Counted from the first letter of the stretch, positions 29,363 through 38,994 are shown. The stretch: 64,000 bases of DNA from an uncultured Alistipes sp. (GCA_947367255.1 CANBCZ010000002.1:62001-126000), one strand, 5' to 3'. The notes: a model not told the origin generated them from the sequence alone. Numbers and translations are program-made.

Positions 29363-29480
29363 GAAGATGTTATCTTAGTGTCGCCATACCGTTTCCACAC
29401 AACTACTCTTTCTCGGCGATTTCGACATCTTTGACAACTAATTTACATTTCCTAAAGAGCCCGTTCTGGGCTCTTTCTCT
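29363..29480 (+). ncRNA. Candidate structured small RNA 2
   Basis: Nested pairings aagatgt/acatctt and tcgcc/ggcga, then terminator hairpin aaagagccc-gttct-gggctcttt at 29454-29476; no conserved ORF. Confidence 0.4.
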
Positions 29481-29531
29481 GTTATTTATGACTTTGTCAT
29501 AGTTATTGAGCCTATTTCACGAAAATAACCC

Positions 29532-29561
29532 TTGTTTTTCCGCGACTTCTTTGTATATTTG
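29532..29561 (+). promoter_or_regulatory. Bacteroidetes-type promoter for DUF2520 gene
   Basis: TTG 29532-29534, 19-nt spacer, TATATTTG 29554-29561, ATG at 29566. Confidence 0.5.
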
Positions 29562-29565
29562 TAGG

Positions 29566-30351
29566 ATGAAAAAGTGTAAAGTAACAATAGTCGGCAGCGG
29601 AAATGTTGCCGAGGCATTCGCAAGAGCTTTGCGCAGCAGCGCAGCTGAGGTTGTTCAGGTATATGCCCGCAACCGTGAGCGTGGTGAGGTTGTGGCAGCA
29701 TTGGCGGATGCCGAGCACTGCTCAGAGCCGCAGAAGTTGAAGGCAGCAGATTTATATCTGCTATGTGTCAGCGACCGTGCTATTGCGGAGGTTGCCTCAT
29801 CGCTCCCCTTTGCCGATGGGACGATAGTTGCGCACACTGCCGGATGTGGTACGCTCGAGATGTTGCCTGAGGGTGTACGCAGGGCTATTATCTATCCGTT
29901 TCAGACATTCTCTGTCGGTCGCGAGGTAGATTTCAGTAAGTTATACCTCTTTATCGAGGCGGCAGATGAGGCGACACATCGCGAGGCGAGAGAGTTTGCT
30001 CAGATCTTGACCCCGAATGTTGCCGATGCAGATGCCGCACTGCGCAGCAAGATTCACCTTGTAGGCGTATTGGCGTCAAACTTTGTGAACAATATGTATG
30101 CTACGGCAGCAGAAGTACTTGAGGGGGCGGGGCTCAGCTTCGATGTTGTCGCTCCGATAATCACAGAGGTTGCGGCAAAGGCTGTTGCAAGTACCAACCC
30201 TGCAGCTGTGCAGACAGGACCTGCCGTTCGTGGCGACGAGGCGACAATGGAGCGCCATAGAGAGCTTATTGGCGACAACGAACTGCTCAGAACTATTTAT
30301 GACAAGATAAGCGAAAATATATGGAGAATAAGAGAAACTTCAAAGAGATAA
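29566..30351 (+). CDS. Rossmann-like / DUF2520 domain protein
   Basis: KVTIVGSGNVAEAFARALR; IVAHTAGCGTLEML; IYPFQTFS; two-domain DUF2520 layout. Confidence 0.7.
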   Translation: MKKCKVTIVGSGNVAEAFARALRSSAAEVVQVYARNRERGEVVAALADAEHCSEPQKLKAADLYLLCVSDRAIAEVASSLPFADGTIVAHTAGCGTLEMLPEGVRRAIIYPFQTFSVGREVDFSKLYLFIEAADEATHREAREFAQILTPNVADADAALRSKIHLVGVLASNFVNNMYATAAEVLEGAGLSFDVVAPIITEVAAKAVASTNPAAVQTGPAVRGDEATMERHRELIGDNELLRTIYDKISENIWRIRETSKR

Positions 30352-30881
30352 TTGCCGATGTAGAGGCATTTATCTTCGATGTCGATGGTGTGATGACCGA
30401 CGGCAAGATTATCCCTATCGAGGGCGGTGATTTTATCCGTTGCTACTACGCCAAAGATGGTTACGCGCTTGCCTATGCGGTAAAGCACGGCTGCAATGTG
30501 TGCGTAATCTCGGGCGGATTTGGCAACAACCTCGAGTCTCGTATGCGCCGACTCGGTATCGAGCACTACTACCTTGGATGTATGGATAAGATTGCCGCGC
30601 TGAATGACTTTGCAGCAAAGACCGGCGTCAATCTGAAGAATACTATCTATATGGGCGACGATATTCCTGACCTCGAGTGTATGCGTATGGTCGGTATCCC
30701 CGTAGCTCCGGCAGATGCCTGCTCCGAGGTGCTCGACACAGCGCTCTACATCTCCGAGTACAACGGCGGCGCCGGTGCTGTGCGCGACATTATCGAGCAG
30801 GTGCTGCGCGTGCAAGGTAAGTGGGCGCTCGACTGTATGGGTGTTGTTGCAGCAGATGCAAACGAAACAGCCTCACGATGA
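30321..30881 (+). CDS. kdsC: HAD-family 3-deoxy-D-manno-octulosonate 8-phosphate phosphatase (KdsC-like)
   Basis: FIFDVDGVMTDGKI; VCVISGG; YMGDDIPDLECM. Confidence 0.75.
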   Translation: MENKRNFKEIIADVEAFIFDVDGVMTDGKIIPIEGGDFIRCYYAKDGYALAYAVKHGCNVCVISGGFGNNLESRMRRLGIEHYYLGCMDKIAALNDFAAKTGVNLKNTIYMGDDIPDLECMRMVGIPVAPADACSEVLDTALYISEYNGGAGAVRDIIEQVLRVQGKWALDCMGVVAADANETASR

Positions 30882-31345
30882 GGGAGATAGAGCGTAAATA
30901 CCTTGTCAGCGACGACGCCTTCATAGGTCAGGCTCACAGCGCAACCCGCATAGCACAGGGGTACCTGTGTGCACGCAGAGTTACGGCTCGCGTAAGAGTC
31001 TATGGCGATGTGGGCTACATAACCTTCAAAGGAAAGAGTCGTGACGGCGGACTGAGTCGCTTCGAGTTTGAGCGTCAGATACCGCTGCGCTGTGCCGAGC
31101 TGCTGCTCTCGCGCTGCAACGGAAAGGTCGAGAAGGTGCGCTACCTTGTAGAGTACGAGGGATACACTTGGGAGGTGGATGTGTTCGAGGGCGATAACGA
31201 GGGTCTTGTAGTTGCCGAGGTAGAACTGCCGGACACAGAGTGCAACGCGCCACTGCCCGCGTGGATATGGAAGGAGGTTACTTCGGACTACCACTATCGT
31301 AACTCCTACCTCGTGAAACGACCGTACAAAAGTTGGTTTGAATAG
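30878..31345 (+). CDS. CYTH domain protein (triphosphate tunnel metalloenzyme)
   Basis: MREIERKYLV start; ITFKGKSRDGGLSRFEFE; overlaps preceding stop (ATGA). Confidence 0.75.
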   Translation: MREIERKYLVSDDAFIGQAHSATRIAQGYLCARRVTARVRVYGDVGYITFKGKSRDGGLSRFEFERQIPLRCAELLLSRCNGKVEKVRYLVEYEGYTWEVDVFEGDNEGLVVAEVELPDTECNAPLPAWIWKEVTSDYHYRNSYLVKRPYKSWFE

Positions 31346-31366
31346 AAATTATAAAGATATATAACT

Positions 31367-31939
31367 ATGTTTTTGGAAAACGCCAGCCAGAAGGGTTGGA
31401 TTGAAGTTATCTGCGGCTCGATGTTCTCGGGAAAGACCGAGGAGCTTATTCGACGCCTGCGCCGCGCAGAGTTTGCGCATCTGAAAGTTGAGATTTTCAA
31501 GCCGTGTATCGATGTTCGCTACTCGGAGGATGAGGTTGTATCGCACAACGCCACAACTATCCGCTCTACACCTGTCGAGTCGTCACAGAATATTCTGCTG
31601 CTCGCCTCGAATGTCGATGTGGTAGGTATTGACGAGGCTCAGTTCTTCGACCGCGGTATTATCGATGTATGCCGACAGCTTGCCAACAGCGGTATTCGTG
31701 TAATCGTAGCCGGTCTGGATATGGACTACCTCGGTAAGCCGTTTGGACCTATGCCCGACCTGATGGCTATAGCGGAGTATGTGACAAAGGTACACGCCAT
31801 CTGTGTTCGTTGCGGCAACTTGGCACACCATTCGCACCGTTTGGCAGCAAATGACGCCCTTGTGATGCTCGGCGAGAAGGATACATACGAGCCTATCTGT
31901 CGCCACTGCTTCGCAGAGCTGACAAAAGGGGAGCAATAA
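31367..31939 (+). CDS. tdk: Thymidine kinase
   Basis: [72 protein letters not shown]. Confidence 0.92.
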   Translation: MFLENASQKGWIEVICGSMFSGKTEELIRRLRRAEFAHLKVEIFKPCIDVRYSEDEVVSHNATTIRSTPVESSQNILLLASNVDVVGIDEAQFFDRGIIDVCRQLANSGIRVIVAGLDMDYLGKPFGPMPDLMAIAEYVTKVHAICVRCGNLAHHSHRLAANDALVMLGEKDTYEPICRHCFAELTKGEQ

Positions 31940-31980
31940 AGAGTAATTTTTCGCGTTAAAAGAGAAAACAACATAAAACT

Positions 31981-32979
31981 ATGAGTGAAGTAATTAACAT
32001 CAAAGAACTCAACGAGCGTATCGAGAGAGAGTCGCTCTTTGTAGATACACTGCGTCAGGAGATGGGTAAGGTTATCGTTGGTCAGAGCCACCTTATCGAC
32101 ACCCTGCTTATCGGTCTGCTCTCAAATGGTCACATCCTGCTCGAGGGTGTACCGGGACTTGCAAAGACCCTCGCCATCACAACCCTCGCAAAGGCTGTAG
32201 ATGCAGATTTTTCGAGAATACAGTTTACTCCGGACCTGCTCCCTGCCGATGTTGTGGGTACACTTATCTACTCGCAGAAGAGCGAGGAGTTTACAGTTCG
32301 CAAGGGTCCTGTTTTTGCTAACTTCGTGCTTGCCGATGAGATCAACCGTTCTCCGGCAAAGGTGCAGTCGGCACTGCTCGAGGCTATGCAGGAGCGTCAG
32401 GTGACTATTGGCGAGAATACCTACCGCCTGCCTGAGCCATTCCTTGTGCTTGCAACACAGAACCCGTTGGAGCAGGAGGGTACCTATCCGCTGCCGGAGG
32501 CGCAGGTAGACCGTTTTATGCTCAAGGTGAAGATTTCGTACCCTAAGCGTTCTGAGGAGCGCGACATTGTCCGCATGAACCTCAGCGGTGCAGGTATGCC
32601 GCAGCCAAACAAGATTATCACCCCTCAGGATATTGTTCGCGCACGCCGCGTAGTGGAGGATGTCTATATGGACGAGAAGATCGAGAAGTATATCGTCGAT
32701 ATTATCTTCGCTACCCGCGAGCCTGCAGAGTATAACCTGCAGAAGTTGCAGTCGCTCATCGCTTACGGCGGTTCGCCTCGTGCAAGTATCTCGCTTGCCA
32801 AGGCTGCACGCGCGTATGCCTTTATCCGTCGTCGCGGCTATGTTATTCCGGAGGATGTGCGTGCCGTATGTCACGATGTACTGCGCCACCGTATCGGTCT
32901 TACATACGAGGCTGAGGCGGAGAACATCACCACAGAGGAGATTATCACCGAGATTCTCAATAACGTCATCGTACCATAA
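31981..32979 (+). CDS. MoxR-family AAA ATPase
   Basis: LLEGVPGLAKTLAITTLAK; FVLADEINRSPAKVQSALLEAMQERQVTIG; ATQNPLEQEGTYPLPEAQVDRFM. Confidence 0.93.
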   Translation: MSEVINIKELNERIERESLFVDTLRQEMGKVIVGQSHLIDTLLIGLLSNGHILLEGVPGLAKTLAITTLAKAVDADFSRIQFTPDLLPADVVGTLIYSQKSEEFTVRKGPVFANFVLADEINRSPAKVQSALLEAMQERQVTIGENTYRLPEPFLVLATQNPLEQEGTYPLPEAQVDRFMLKVKISYPKRSEERDIVRMNLSGAGMPQPNKIITPQDIVRARRVVEDVYMDEKIEKYIVDIIFATREPAEYNLQKLQSLIAYGGSPRASISLAKAARAYAFIRRRGYVIPEDVRAVCHDVLRHRIGLTYEAEAENITTEEIITEILNNVIVP

Positions 32980-33863
32980 TGGCTCAGAGCGAAAGCGATA
33001 TTCTGAAGCGGGTTCGCAAAATCGAAATCAAGACCCGAGGGCTGTCGAATGAGATCTTTGCAGGAAAGTATCATACGGCATTCAAGGGACGCGGTATGTC
33101 CTTCTCGGAGGTGCGCGAGTACCGTCTTGGTGACGATGTGAGGGATATCGATTGGAATGTTACAGCACGCTCTCGCACCCCTCACATCAAGATTTACGAG
33201 GAGGAGCGTGAGCTGACAATGATGCTGATGGTCGATGTGAGCGGCTCTCGTAAGTTCGGCTCCACAGAGCAGACAAAGCAGAATATAATCACCGAAATTG
33301 CCGCTGTGCTCGCCTTCTCGGCTGCCCAAACGGGCGATAAGGTAGGTTGCATCTTCTTCTCGGACAAGGTTGAAAAGTTTATCCCGCCAAAGAAGGGTCG
33401 CAGCCATATTCTGATGATTATCCGCTCGCTGATTGAGTTTACCCCCGACTCTGAGGGTACAGCGCTCTCGGAGGCTGTGCGTTATATGACCAATGTCAAT
33501 AAAAAGCGCTGCACAACCTTTATCCTCTCCGACTTTATCAACCCAAAGAGCGATATGGCACCACTTGAGGATGCTCTCAAGATTGCCACATCGCGCCACG
33601 ACCTTGTGGCTATACGCGTAAGCGATCCGCGCGACAAGACTCTGCCCGATGTGGGCATTATCGAGATGCGCGACGCCGAGAGTGGCGAGAAGGTGTGGGT
33701 AGACAGCTCTTCGGCTGCCGTCAGAGAGTACTTTACCCAGCAGTGGGAGAGCCGTAATCAGGCAATCGAGACCCTGCTCAAACACACCCGCATAGATACT
33801 GCCGAGGTATCGACCGATGCAGACTATGTTGCAGAACTTATAAAACTCTTCAAACAGAGATGA
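32979..33863 (+). CDS. DUF58 domain protein
   Basis: GRGMSFSEVREYRLGDDVRDIDWNVTARSRTPHIKIYEEERE; 1-nt overlap with moxR. Confidence 0.9.
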   Translation: MAQSESDILKRVRKIEIKTRGLSNEIFAGKYHTAFKGRGMSFSEVREYRLGDDVRDIDWNVTARSRTPHIKIYEEERELTMMLMVDVSGSRKFGSTEQTKQNIITEIAAVLAFSAAQTGDKVGCIFFSDKVEKFIPPKKGRSHILMIIRSLIEFTPDSEGTALSEAVRYMTNVNKKRCTTFILSDFINPKSDMAPLEDALKIATSRHDLVAIRVSDPRDKTLPDVGIIEMRDAESGEKVWVDSSSAAVREYFTQQWESRNQAIETLLKHTRIDTAEVSTDADYVAELIKLFKQR

Positions 33864-34855
33864 TCAGACAACTGAAAAATATAGCTCTCTTTGCACTTGC
33901 CTTTGTCGTGGCAACAGCCTCGGCACAGAGCATTACGCCGACGGTAAGGGCATATATCGAGCCGGACAGCATACTTATCGGCGACCGTTTTACCCTCACC
34001 ATAGATGTAGAGAAGGATCAGGTACAGAGCCTCTTCTTCCCCGCCTTTGCTATGGGCAAGGCAGAGGGGGAGGAGCAGCCGCAGTTTGGTGTGGTAGAGT
34101 GCATCGAGGACCATCCGACCGACACCCTTGAGCACAAGGGTCGTAAACTCCGCCTGCGTAAGCGCTATACTCTCACGGCATTTGACGAGGGTGTATACAA
34201 CCTCGGTCGTCCGAGCGTGCTCTATGCCGACAAGAATATTGTCGATACTCTATACGGCTCGGCAGACTCGCTGCATATTGTCGTTTCGACCTTCAAGATA
34301 GACTCGACATCTATGCTCTGCGACATCAAGCCGGTCAAGAAGATGCCGTTCCGCTTTGGCGAGATTGCAGGATATACAGGCATCGCATTTGGTGTTCTGG
34401 CACTGCTTGCGGTAGCTATCTATCTGCTTGCGCGCCACCTTGCAAAGCGAGGCAAGAGCATTGCCGACCTGTTCAAGCCGGAGCCGCCACTGCCACCACA
34501 TATCGTCGCTATCTCTGCGCTGGAGGAGCTGCAAAATCAGAAACTCTGGCAGAACAACAGACACAAGGAGTACTACTCGGCACTGACAGATATTCTCCGC
34601 ACCTACATCGACGGTCGTTTTGGTGTGGGCGCTATGGAGATGACAACTGACGAGATTGTCGAGGCAATAAAGAGCCTTAACCTTCCGCAGAAGTTGGCAA
34701 TGGATGTGCTCAATGTTCTGCGCGATGCTGACCTTGTGAAGTTTGCCAAGGCTATGCCTGAGGCGGCAGAGAATGAGAGTGCATTTAGCAAGGTTTACTA
34801 CTTTGTCGAGGAGACAAAACCTATAGAACAAACCGAAAACGAGGAGGATAAGTAG
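33860..34855 (+). CDS. Bat-operon membrane protein with signal peptide and one central TM
   Basis: Signal peptide; TM IAFGVLALLAVAIYLLARHLA; position in operon. Confidence 0.6.
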   Translation: MIRQLKNIALFALAFVVATASAQSITPTVRAYIEPDSILIGDRFTLTIDVEKDQVQSLFFPAFAMGKAEGEEQPQFGVVECIEDHPTDTLEHKGRKLRLRKRYTLTAFDEGVYNLGRPSVLYADKNIVDTLYGSADSLHIVVSTFKIDSTSMLCDIKPVKKMPFRFGEIAGYTGIAFGVLALLAVAIYLLARHLAKRGKSIADLFKPEPPLPPHIVAISALEELQNQKLWQNNRHKEYYSALTDILRTYIDGRFGVGAMEMTTDEIVEAIKSLNLPQKLAMDVLNVLRDADLVKFAKAMPEAAENESAFSKVYYFVEETKPIEQTENEEDK

Positions 34856-35584
34856 ATGAATTACAGAGCTTTAACCATTATACTTACAGCTGTTGCCTCA
34901 CTTGTTTTCGGCGAGGTATTCAGCCAGCAGATGCCCGAAAGGCGACTTGTCCGTAAGGGTAATCGCCAGTATGAGCGTGGCGATTTTGACACAAGCCTTG
35001 ACAGCTACGCCCGCGCACTGCGAGAGGATCCGACCTGCTTTGAGGCGAAGTTCAATACTGCCAACGGTCAGTTCCGCAAGGAGCTTATCGACAAGTCGGA
35101 GCAGACCCTGCGAAAGCTTGCTCAGGACTCTACTCGCACAGATATTGAGCGAGGAGAGGTGGCATATAACCTCGGCAATACCCTCTTTGTGCAGCAGCGA
35201 TTAGAGGAGGCGCTGAACTGTTACCGCGATGCTATGCGACTAAATCCTGATGACAAGGAGGCGAAGTTCAACTATGCCCTGACAAAGGAGTTGCTCAAGC
35301 AGCAGCAAAATCAGCAGCAGCAACAGCAACAAAATCAGGATCAGAACCAAGACCAAGACCAAAATCAGAAGCAGGATCAAAATCAGCAAGAGCAGCCACA
35401 GGATCAGGAGCAGAATGAGGATAAGCAAGACCAAAAAGAGCAGGAGCAGCAACCTCAGGAGCAACAGATTTCAGAGCAGGAGCAGCAGGCTATGCTTGAG
35501 GCTATACAGGCTCAGGAGGATAAGACACAGGATAAACTGAAAGAGAAGAAGGGTGTTCTTATCCGAGGTGGCAGGAATTGGTAA
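34856..35584 (+). CDS. batC: TPR protein with Q/N/D/E-rich low-complexity C-terminus (BatC-like)
   Basis: TPR repeats plus long KQQQNQQQQQQQNQDQNQDQD... tract. Confidence 0.7.
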   Translation: MNYRALTIILTAVASLVFGEVFSQQMPERRLVRKGNRQYERGDFDTSLDSYARALREDPTCFEAKFNTANGQFRKELIDKSEQTLRKLAQDSTRTDIERGEVAYNLGNTLFVQQRLEEALNCYRDAMRLNPDDKEAKFNYALTKELLKQQQNQQQQQQQNQDQNQDQDQNQKQDQNQQEQPQDQEQNEDKQDQKEQEQQPQEQQISEQEQQAMLEAIQAQEDKTQDKLKEKKGVLIRGGRNW

Positions 35585-35601
35585 AAAGTTATTATTTATA
35601 G

Positions 35602-35876
35602 GTAGGTTCTATAAATTAGGTCAAGGCGATTTTTGAGTATATCTCGAGTAGGTTTTCCAACTCTTTCGAGGGCGCAATAGCCTATTGGCTCGCCTTTAGG
35701 CGACCCTTCACCGCTACGCCTTGGCAATTCAAACAAGTTTGATTGCACTCGGTTTAATCGCGGCGTTGTAACCGAGAAAAGTTGGGAAAGATACCGAGAT
35801 AGACCAAAAAGTGACCGAAAAAGAATTTACCCAAAAACAGAAGAGCTTAATTTCCTAATTTATAGAACATACCTAC
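35602..35876. mobile_element. 275-bp MITE-like inverted-repeat element between batC and batA
   Basis: Ends GTAGGT(----)TCTATAAATTAGG and, in reverse complement, GTAGGTATGTTCTATAAATTAGG; imperfect pairing continues inward (ctcgag..ttttccaactctttcgag / ccgagaaaagttgggaaag); internal palindromes; no ORF. Confidence 0.6.
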
Positions 35877-35877
35877 A

Positions 35878-36867
35878 ATGGAATTTGCATCCCCTAAAAT
35901 ATTGTGGTTTTTACTACTGCTCGTACCTCTTGCGGCATACTACATCTACCGTTGCCGTCAGGGTGGAGCAGCCGTAACAGTATCAACCACCGACACCGTT
36001 AAGCGGGCACCGAGGACATTTCGTTACTACCTGCGTCATATCCCGTTTGTGCTGCGATGTGCCGCCCTCTCTCTTATTGTGGTGGCTATAGCTCGCCCGC
36101 AGAGTGCCGAGCACTACACAAACACAACGACCGAGGGTATCGACATCGTACTTGCAGTCGATGTATCGACATCTATGCTCGCCAAGGACTTTACACCCGA
36201 CCGTCTGAGTGTGGCAAAGGAGGTGGCGTCGGAGTTTATCAGCGACCGCACAGGTGACCGCATAGGTCTTGTGGTCTTTGCCGGAGAGTCATTCACACAA
36301 TCACCGCTTACCACCGACCAAAGTTCGCTTCAGACTATGCTGGGACGCATCACGAGCGGTATTATCGAGGATGGTACGGCAATAGGTAACGGTCTTGCCA
36401 CATCTATAAACCGTCTGCGCGAGTCGGATGCCAAGAGCAAGGTTGTCATTCTGCTGACAGATGGTGTGAACAATCGTGGCGAGATATCGCCACTCACCGC
36501 GGCAAAGATTGCCAAAGATATGGGCATAAAGGTCTACACTATCGGTATTGGTCGTCGTGGAACAGCCCCATATCCACTCTTTGACAATCAGGGTCGCGAG
36601 GTGGATGTTGTCAATATGAAGGTCGAGATAGACGAGAAGATTCTGCGCGATATAGCCTCACAGACCGGTGGCGAGTACTTCCGTGCAACCGACAAGCAGA
36701 CCCTCGAGGCTGTATACGACCGCATCAATCAACTCGAAAAGAGCCGCGTAGAGGTCGAGAACCGCACAACACTGCACGAGGAGTTCCTGCTATTTGTGCT
36801 GTGGGCACTCGCGGCGCTGCTGCTCGAGTTTATTATTAACCGCATTGTACTTAAACGTATTCCGTAG
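35878..36867 (+). CDS. batA: VWA-domain protein BatA-like
   Basis: IVLAVDVSTSMLAKDFTPDRL; ILLTDGVNNRGEISP; TM at both ends. Confidence 0.88.
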   Translation: MEFASPKILWFLLLLVPLAAYYIYRCRQGGAAVTVSTTDTVKRAPRTFRYYLRHIPFVLRCAALSLIVVAIARPQSAEHYTNTTTEGIDIVLAVDVSTSMLAKDFTPDRLSVAKEVASEFISDRTGDRIGLVVFAGESFTQSPLTTDQSSLQTMLGRITSGIIEDGTAIGNGLATSINRLRESDAKSKVVILLTDGVNNRGEISPLTAAKIAKDMGIKVYTIGIGRRGTAPYPLFDNQGREVDVVNMKVEIDEKILRDIASQTGGEYFRATDKQTLEAVYDRINQLEKSRVEVENRTTLHEEFLLFVLWALAALLLEFIINRIVLKRIP

Positions 36868-36869
36868 AT

Positions 36870-37883
36870 ATGTTTCAATTTGCAAATCCACATATCCTCT
36901 GGCTGTTGCTGACAGTTCCTGCGATGGTCATCGCGCTGATGGCTGTATCGCAACTCAAAAAGCGCAACATCGCCAAGTTCGGCAATCCATCGACGCTCTA
37001 TGCCCTTATGCCGGACCTATCTAACCTGAGGGTTAAGATCAAAAGTTCGCTCTTCCTGCTTGCCGTGACGGCAGTTATCTTCGCTGCAGCACGCCCTCAG
37101 TTTGGCTCAAAACTCAAGGAGCAGACAAGTCAAGGTATAGAGATGATGCTTGTGGTCGATATCTCCAACTCGATGCTTGCCGAGGACTTTGCACCAAATC
37201 GTCTTGATCGCACACGCTACGCCATAGACAAGCTCTTTGCATCGCTCAATCAGGACCGCGTAGGTATGGTTGTCTTTGCCGGAGAGGCGAAGGTCCAGCT
37301 GCCGATTACTACCGACTACCGTATGGCACGCAGCTTCACAAAACGAATCTCTCCGACACTTGTCTCAGTGCAGGGAACAGAGATTGGACAGGCGCTCAAC
37401 CTCGCCTCACTCTCATTCTCGCAAAATCGCGATGCGGGCAAGGTGATGATACTCATAACCGATGGAGAGACCCACGACTCTGCGGCACTCGATGCTGCAA
37501 AACGCGCTGCCGAGCAGGGTATAAAGATATTTGCAATCGGTATCGGAACGCCCGAGGGTGCACCGGTCAAGCTCGACGGAGAGTTTATCAAGGATGAGAA
37601 TGACGAGATGGTCGTAAGTCGCCTCAATGAGGAGTTGCTGCAGCAGATTACAGCTGCGACAGGGGGTGGATATATCCGAGCAACAAATGCCTCATTCGGA
37701 CTTGAAGAGATTGTAGATCAAATAGATAAGATGGAGAAGGGCGAACTTACTTCGCTACGCTTTGAAGAGTACAACGAGCAGTTTCAGTGGATTCTTGCCA
37801 TTGCGGCTGTGCTGCTGCTACTCGAGGCTCTGCTACTGCCACGTCGCAATCCGAAACTCAAGAAATTTAATATATTTCGATAA
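36870..37883 (+). CDS. batB: VWA-domain protein BatB-like
   Basis: MMLVVDISNSMLAEDFAPNRLDR; MILITDGETHD; TM at both ends. Confidence 0.88.
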   Translation: MFQFANPHILWLLLTVPAMVIALMAVSQLKKRNIAKFGNPSTLYALMPDLSNLRVKIKSSLFLLAVTAVIFAAARPQFGSKLKEQTSQGIEMMLVVDISNSMLAEDFAPNRLDRTRYAIDKLFASLNQDRVGMVVFAGEAKVQLPITTDYRMARSFTKRISPTLVSVQGTEIGQALNLASLSFSQNRDAGKVMILITDGETHDSAALDAAKRAAEQGIKIFAIGIGTPEGAPVKLDGEFIKDENDEMVVSRLNEELLQQITAATGGGYIRATNASFGLEEIVDQIDKMEKGELTSLRFEEYNEQFQWILAIAAVLLLLEALLLPRRNPKLKKFNIFR

Positions 37884-37888
37884 AATTT

Positions 37889-38854
37889 ATGAGCTGCCCA
37901 TACACAATTATCAAGAGTTTCATCAAACATATCGACGCTCCCGCCGCGGGGTCTGTACAGATAGCATCCGATACCAATATCGAGATGAATATCGAGGTTG
38001 ATTACGCCTCGCTTCAAGATGGTACATACTCTTCGGACCTTACTGTCCATATCTGTCAGAGCGTAGATAGCACAACCATTGTCGGAAATATCGATTTGAC
38101 CTACACGACGATTGTCGCTTTTGCAGATAGTGTCAGTCAGAGCGAACGCGAGAGTATGCTGTCGGCAGATATTCCGCAGAGTATATATAATAAGGTACGA
38201 CACATTGTCTGGGAGCAGAGCGAAAAGGCGGGGCTTACACCGATAATGCTCCCCTACTACCTCTTTACCTCTCAGGTCGGAAGAGGTGAGCTCAACTACC
38301 GAACACTGATTATGGAGCTTGCTGAGAATGAGCAGTTTAGCGGCTTTATGGAGGTATATCACACCTATTGCGGCAATCCATACAGTTACACCGACTCACC
38401 ACTCTATCGTCACTGTTTGCGGCTCTTTACGCCTAAAGAGTACTGCCATCCGACCTTTGCAGATTGCCACGAGAGTTGCTGGGATATGTTCCTGCAGCTG
38501 CTACTTGTAAATGCTACGGCAGAGTACAAGTTTGTGCAGACCGAGGGCACAGCTCCCGAGTTGGTATTCAGCTACTTGTCGCTCAAAGAGGTTGCTGCAT
38601 CGACACTTACACCAGAGGAGTTTAAGTCGTTGATGCTCTGTCTTCTTACTGACGCCTTTGCGCTTGTGTTGCCGCAGATTATCGGCAACCGAGTTGATCA
38701 GAGATACTCAAAGCAAATAACTGATTATCAAGCACTTTCGCGCGAAGATATTATGCAGTTATACGGCTGTGACAACAACAGTCCGAAGCAGAAATGCGAG
38801 GTGGTCAATCTGCTCTATTCGCGCCTCTGCGACTACTACTTACAGACAAATTAG
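37889..38854 (+). CDS. Hypothetical protein
   Basis: Intact 321-aa ORF, co-directional, 5 nt after batB. Confidence 0.55.
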   Translation: MSCPYTIIKSFIKHIDAPAAGSVQIASDTNIEMNIEVDYASLQDGTYSSDLTVHICQSVDSTTIVGNIDLTYTTIVAFADSVSQSERESMLSADIPQSIYNKVRHIVWEQSEKAGLTPIMLPYYLFTSQVGRGELNYRTLIMELAENEQFSGFMEVYHTYCGNPYSYTDSPLYRHCLRLFTPKEYCHPTFADCHESCWDMFLQLLLVNATAEYKFVQTEGTAPELVFSYLSLKEVAASTLTPEEFKSLMLCLLTDAFALVLPQIIGNRVDQRYSKQITDYQALSREDIMQLYGCDNNSPKQKCEVVNLLYSRLCDYYLQTN

Positions 38855-38874
38855 GAGATAACTGACTGCAAAAT

Positions 38875-38905
38875 TTTGTAAATAGAAATATTATTTCTAC
38901 TTTTG
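38875..38905 (+). promoter_or_regulatory. Bacteroidetes-type promoter for rplY-pth
   Basis: TTTG 38875-38878, 19-nt spacer, TACTTTTG 38898-38905. Confidence 0.6.
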
Positions 38906-38994
38906 CGGTCGCAATCAGGCGGTTATGGGGGTTGCACTAAGGGTGCAGACTGAGTGCCGCCGTAGGTACTAACAACTTTATTTTTTACAAAACA

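Noticed and set aside
29317-29502. 61-aa plus-strand ORF in the intergenic region
   Set aside because: Non-ATG style start upstream of the promoter box and runs through the predicted sRNA 2 and terminator; no coding character.
35240-35464. Leucine-rich 74-aa minus-strand ORF
   Set aside because: Direct reverse reading of the CAG/CAA-rich BatC tract; not a real membrane protein.
35290-35480. CRISPR-like or satellite repeat
   Set aside because: It is in-frame Gln/Asn/Asp-coding low complexity with no spacer structure; no CRISPR array seen elsewhere.
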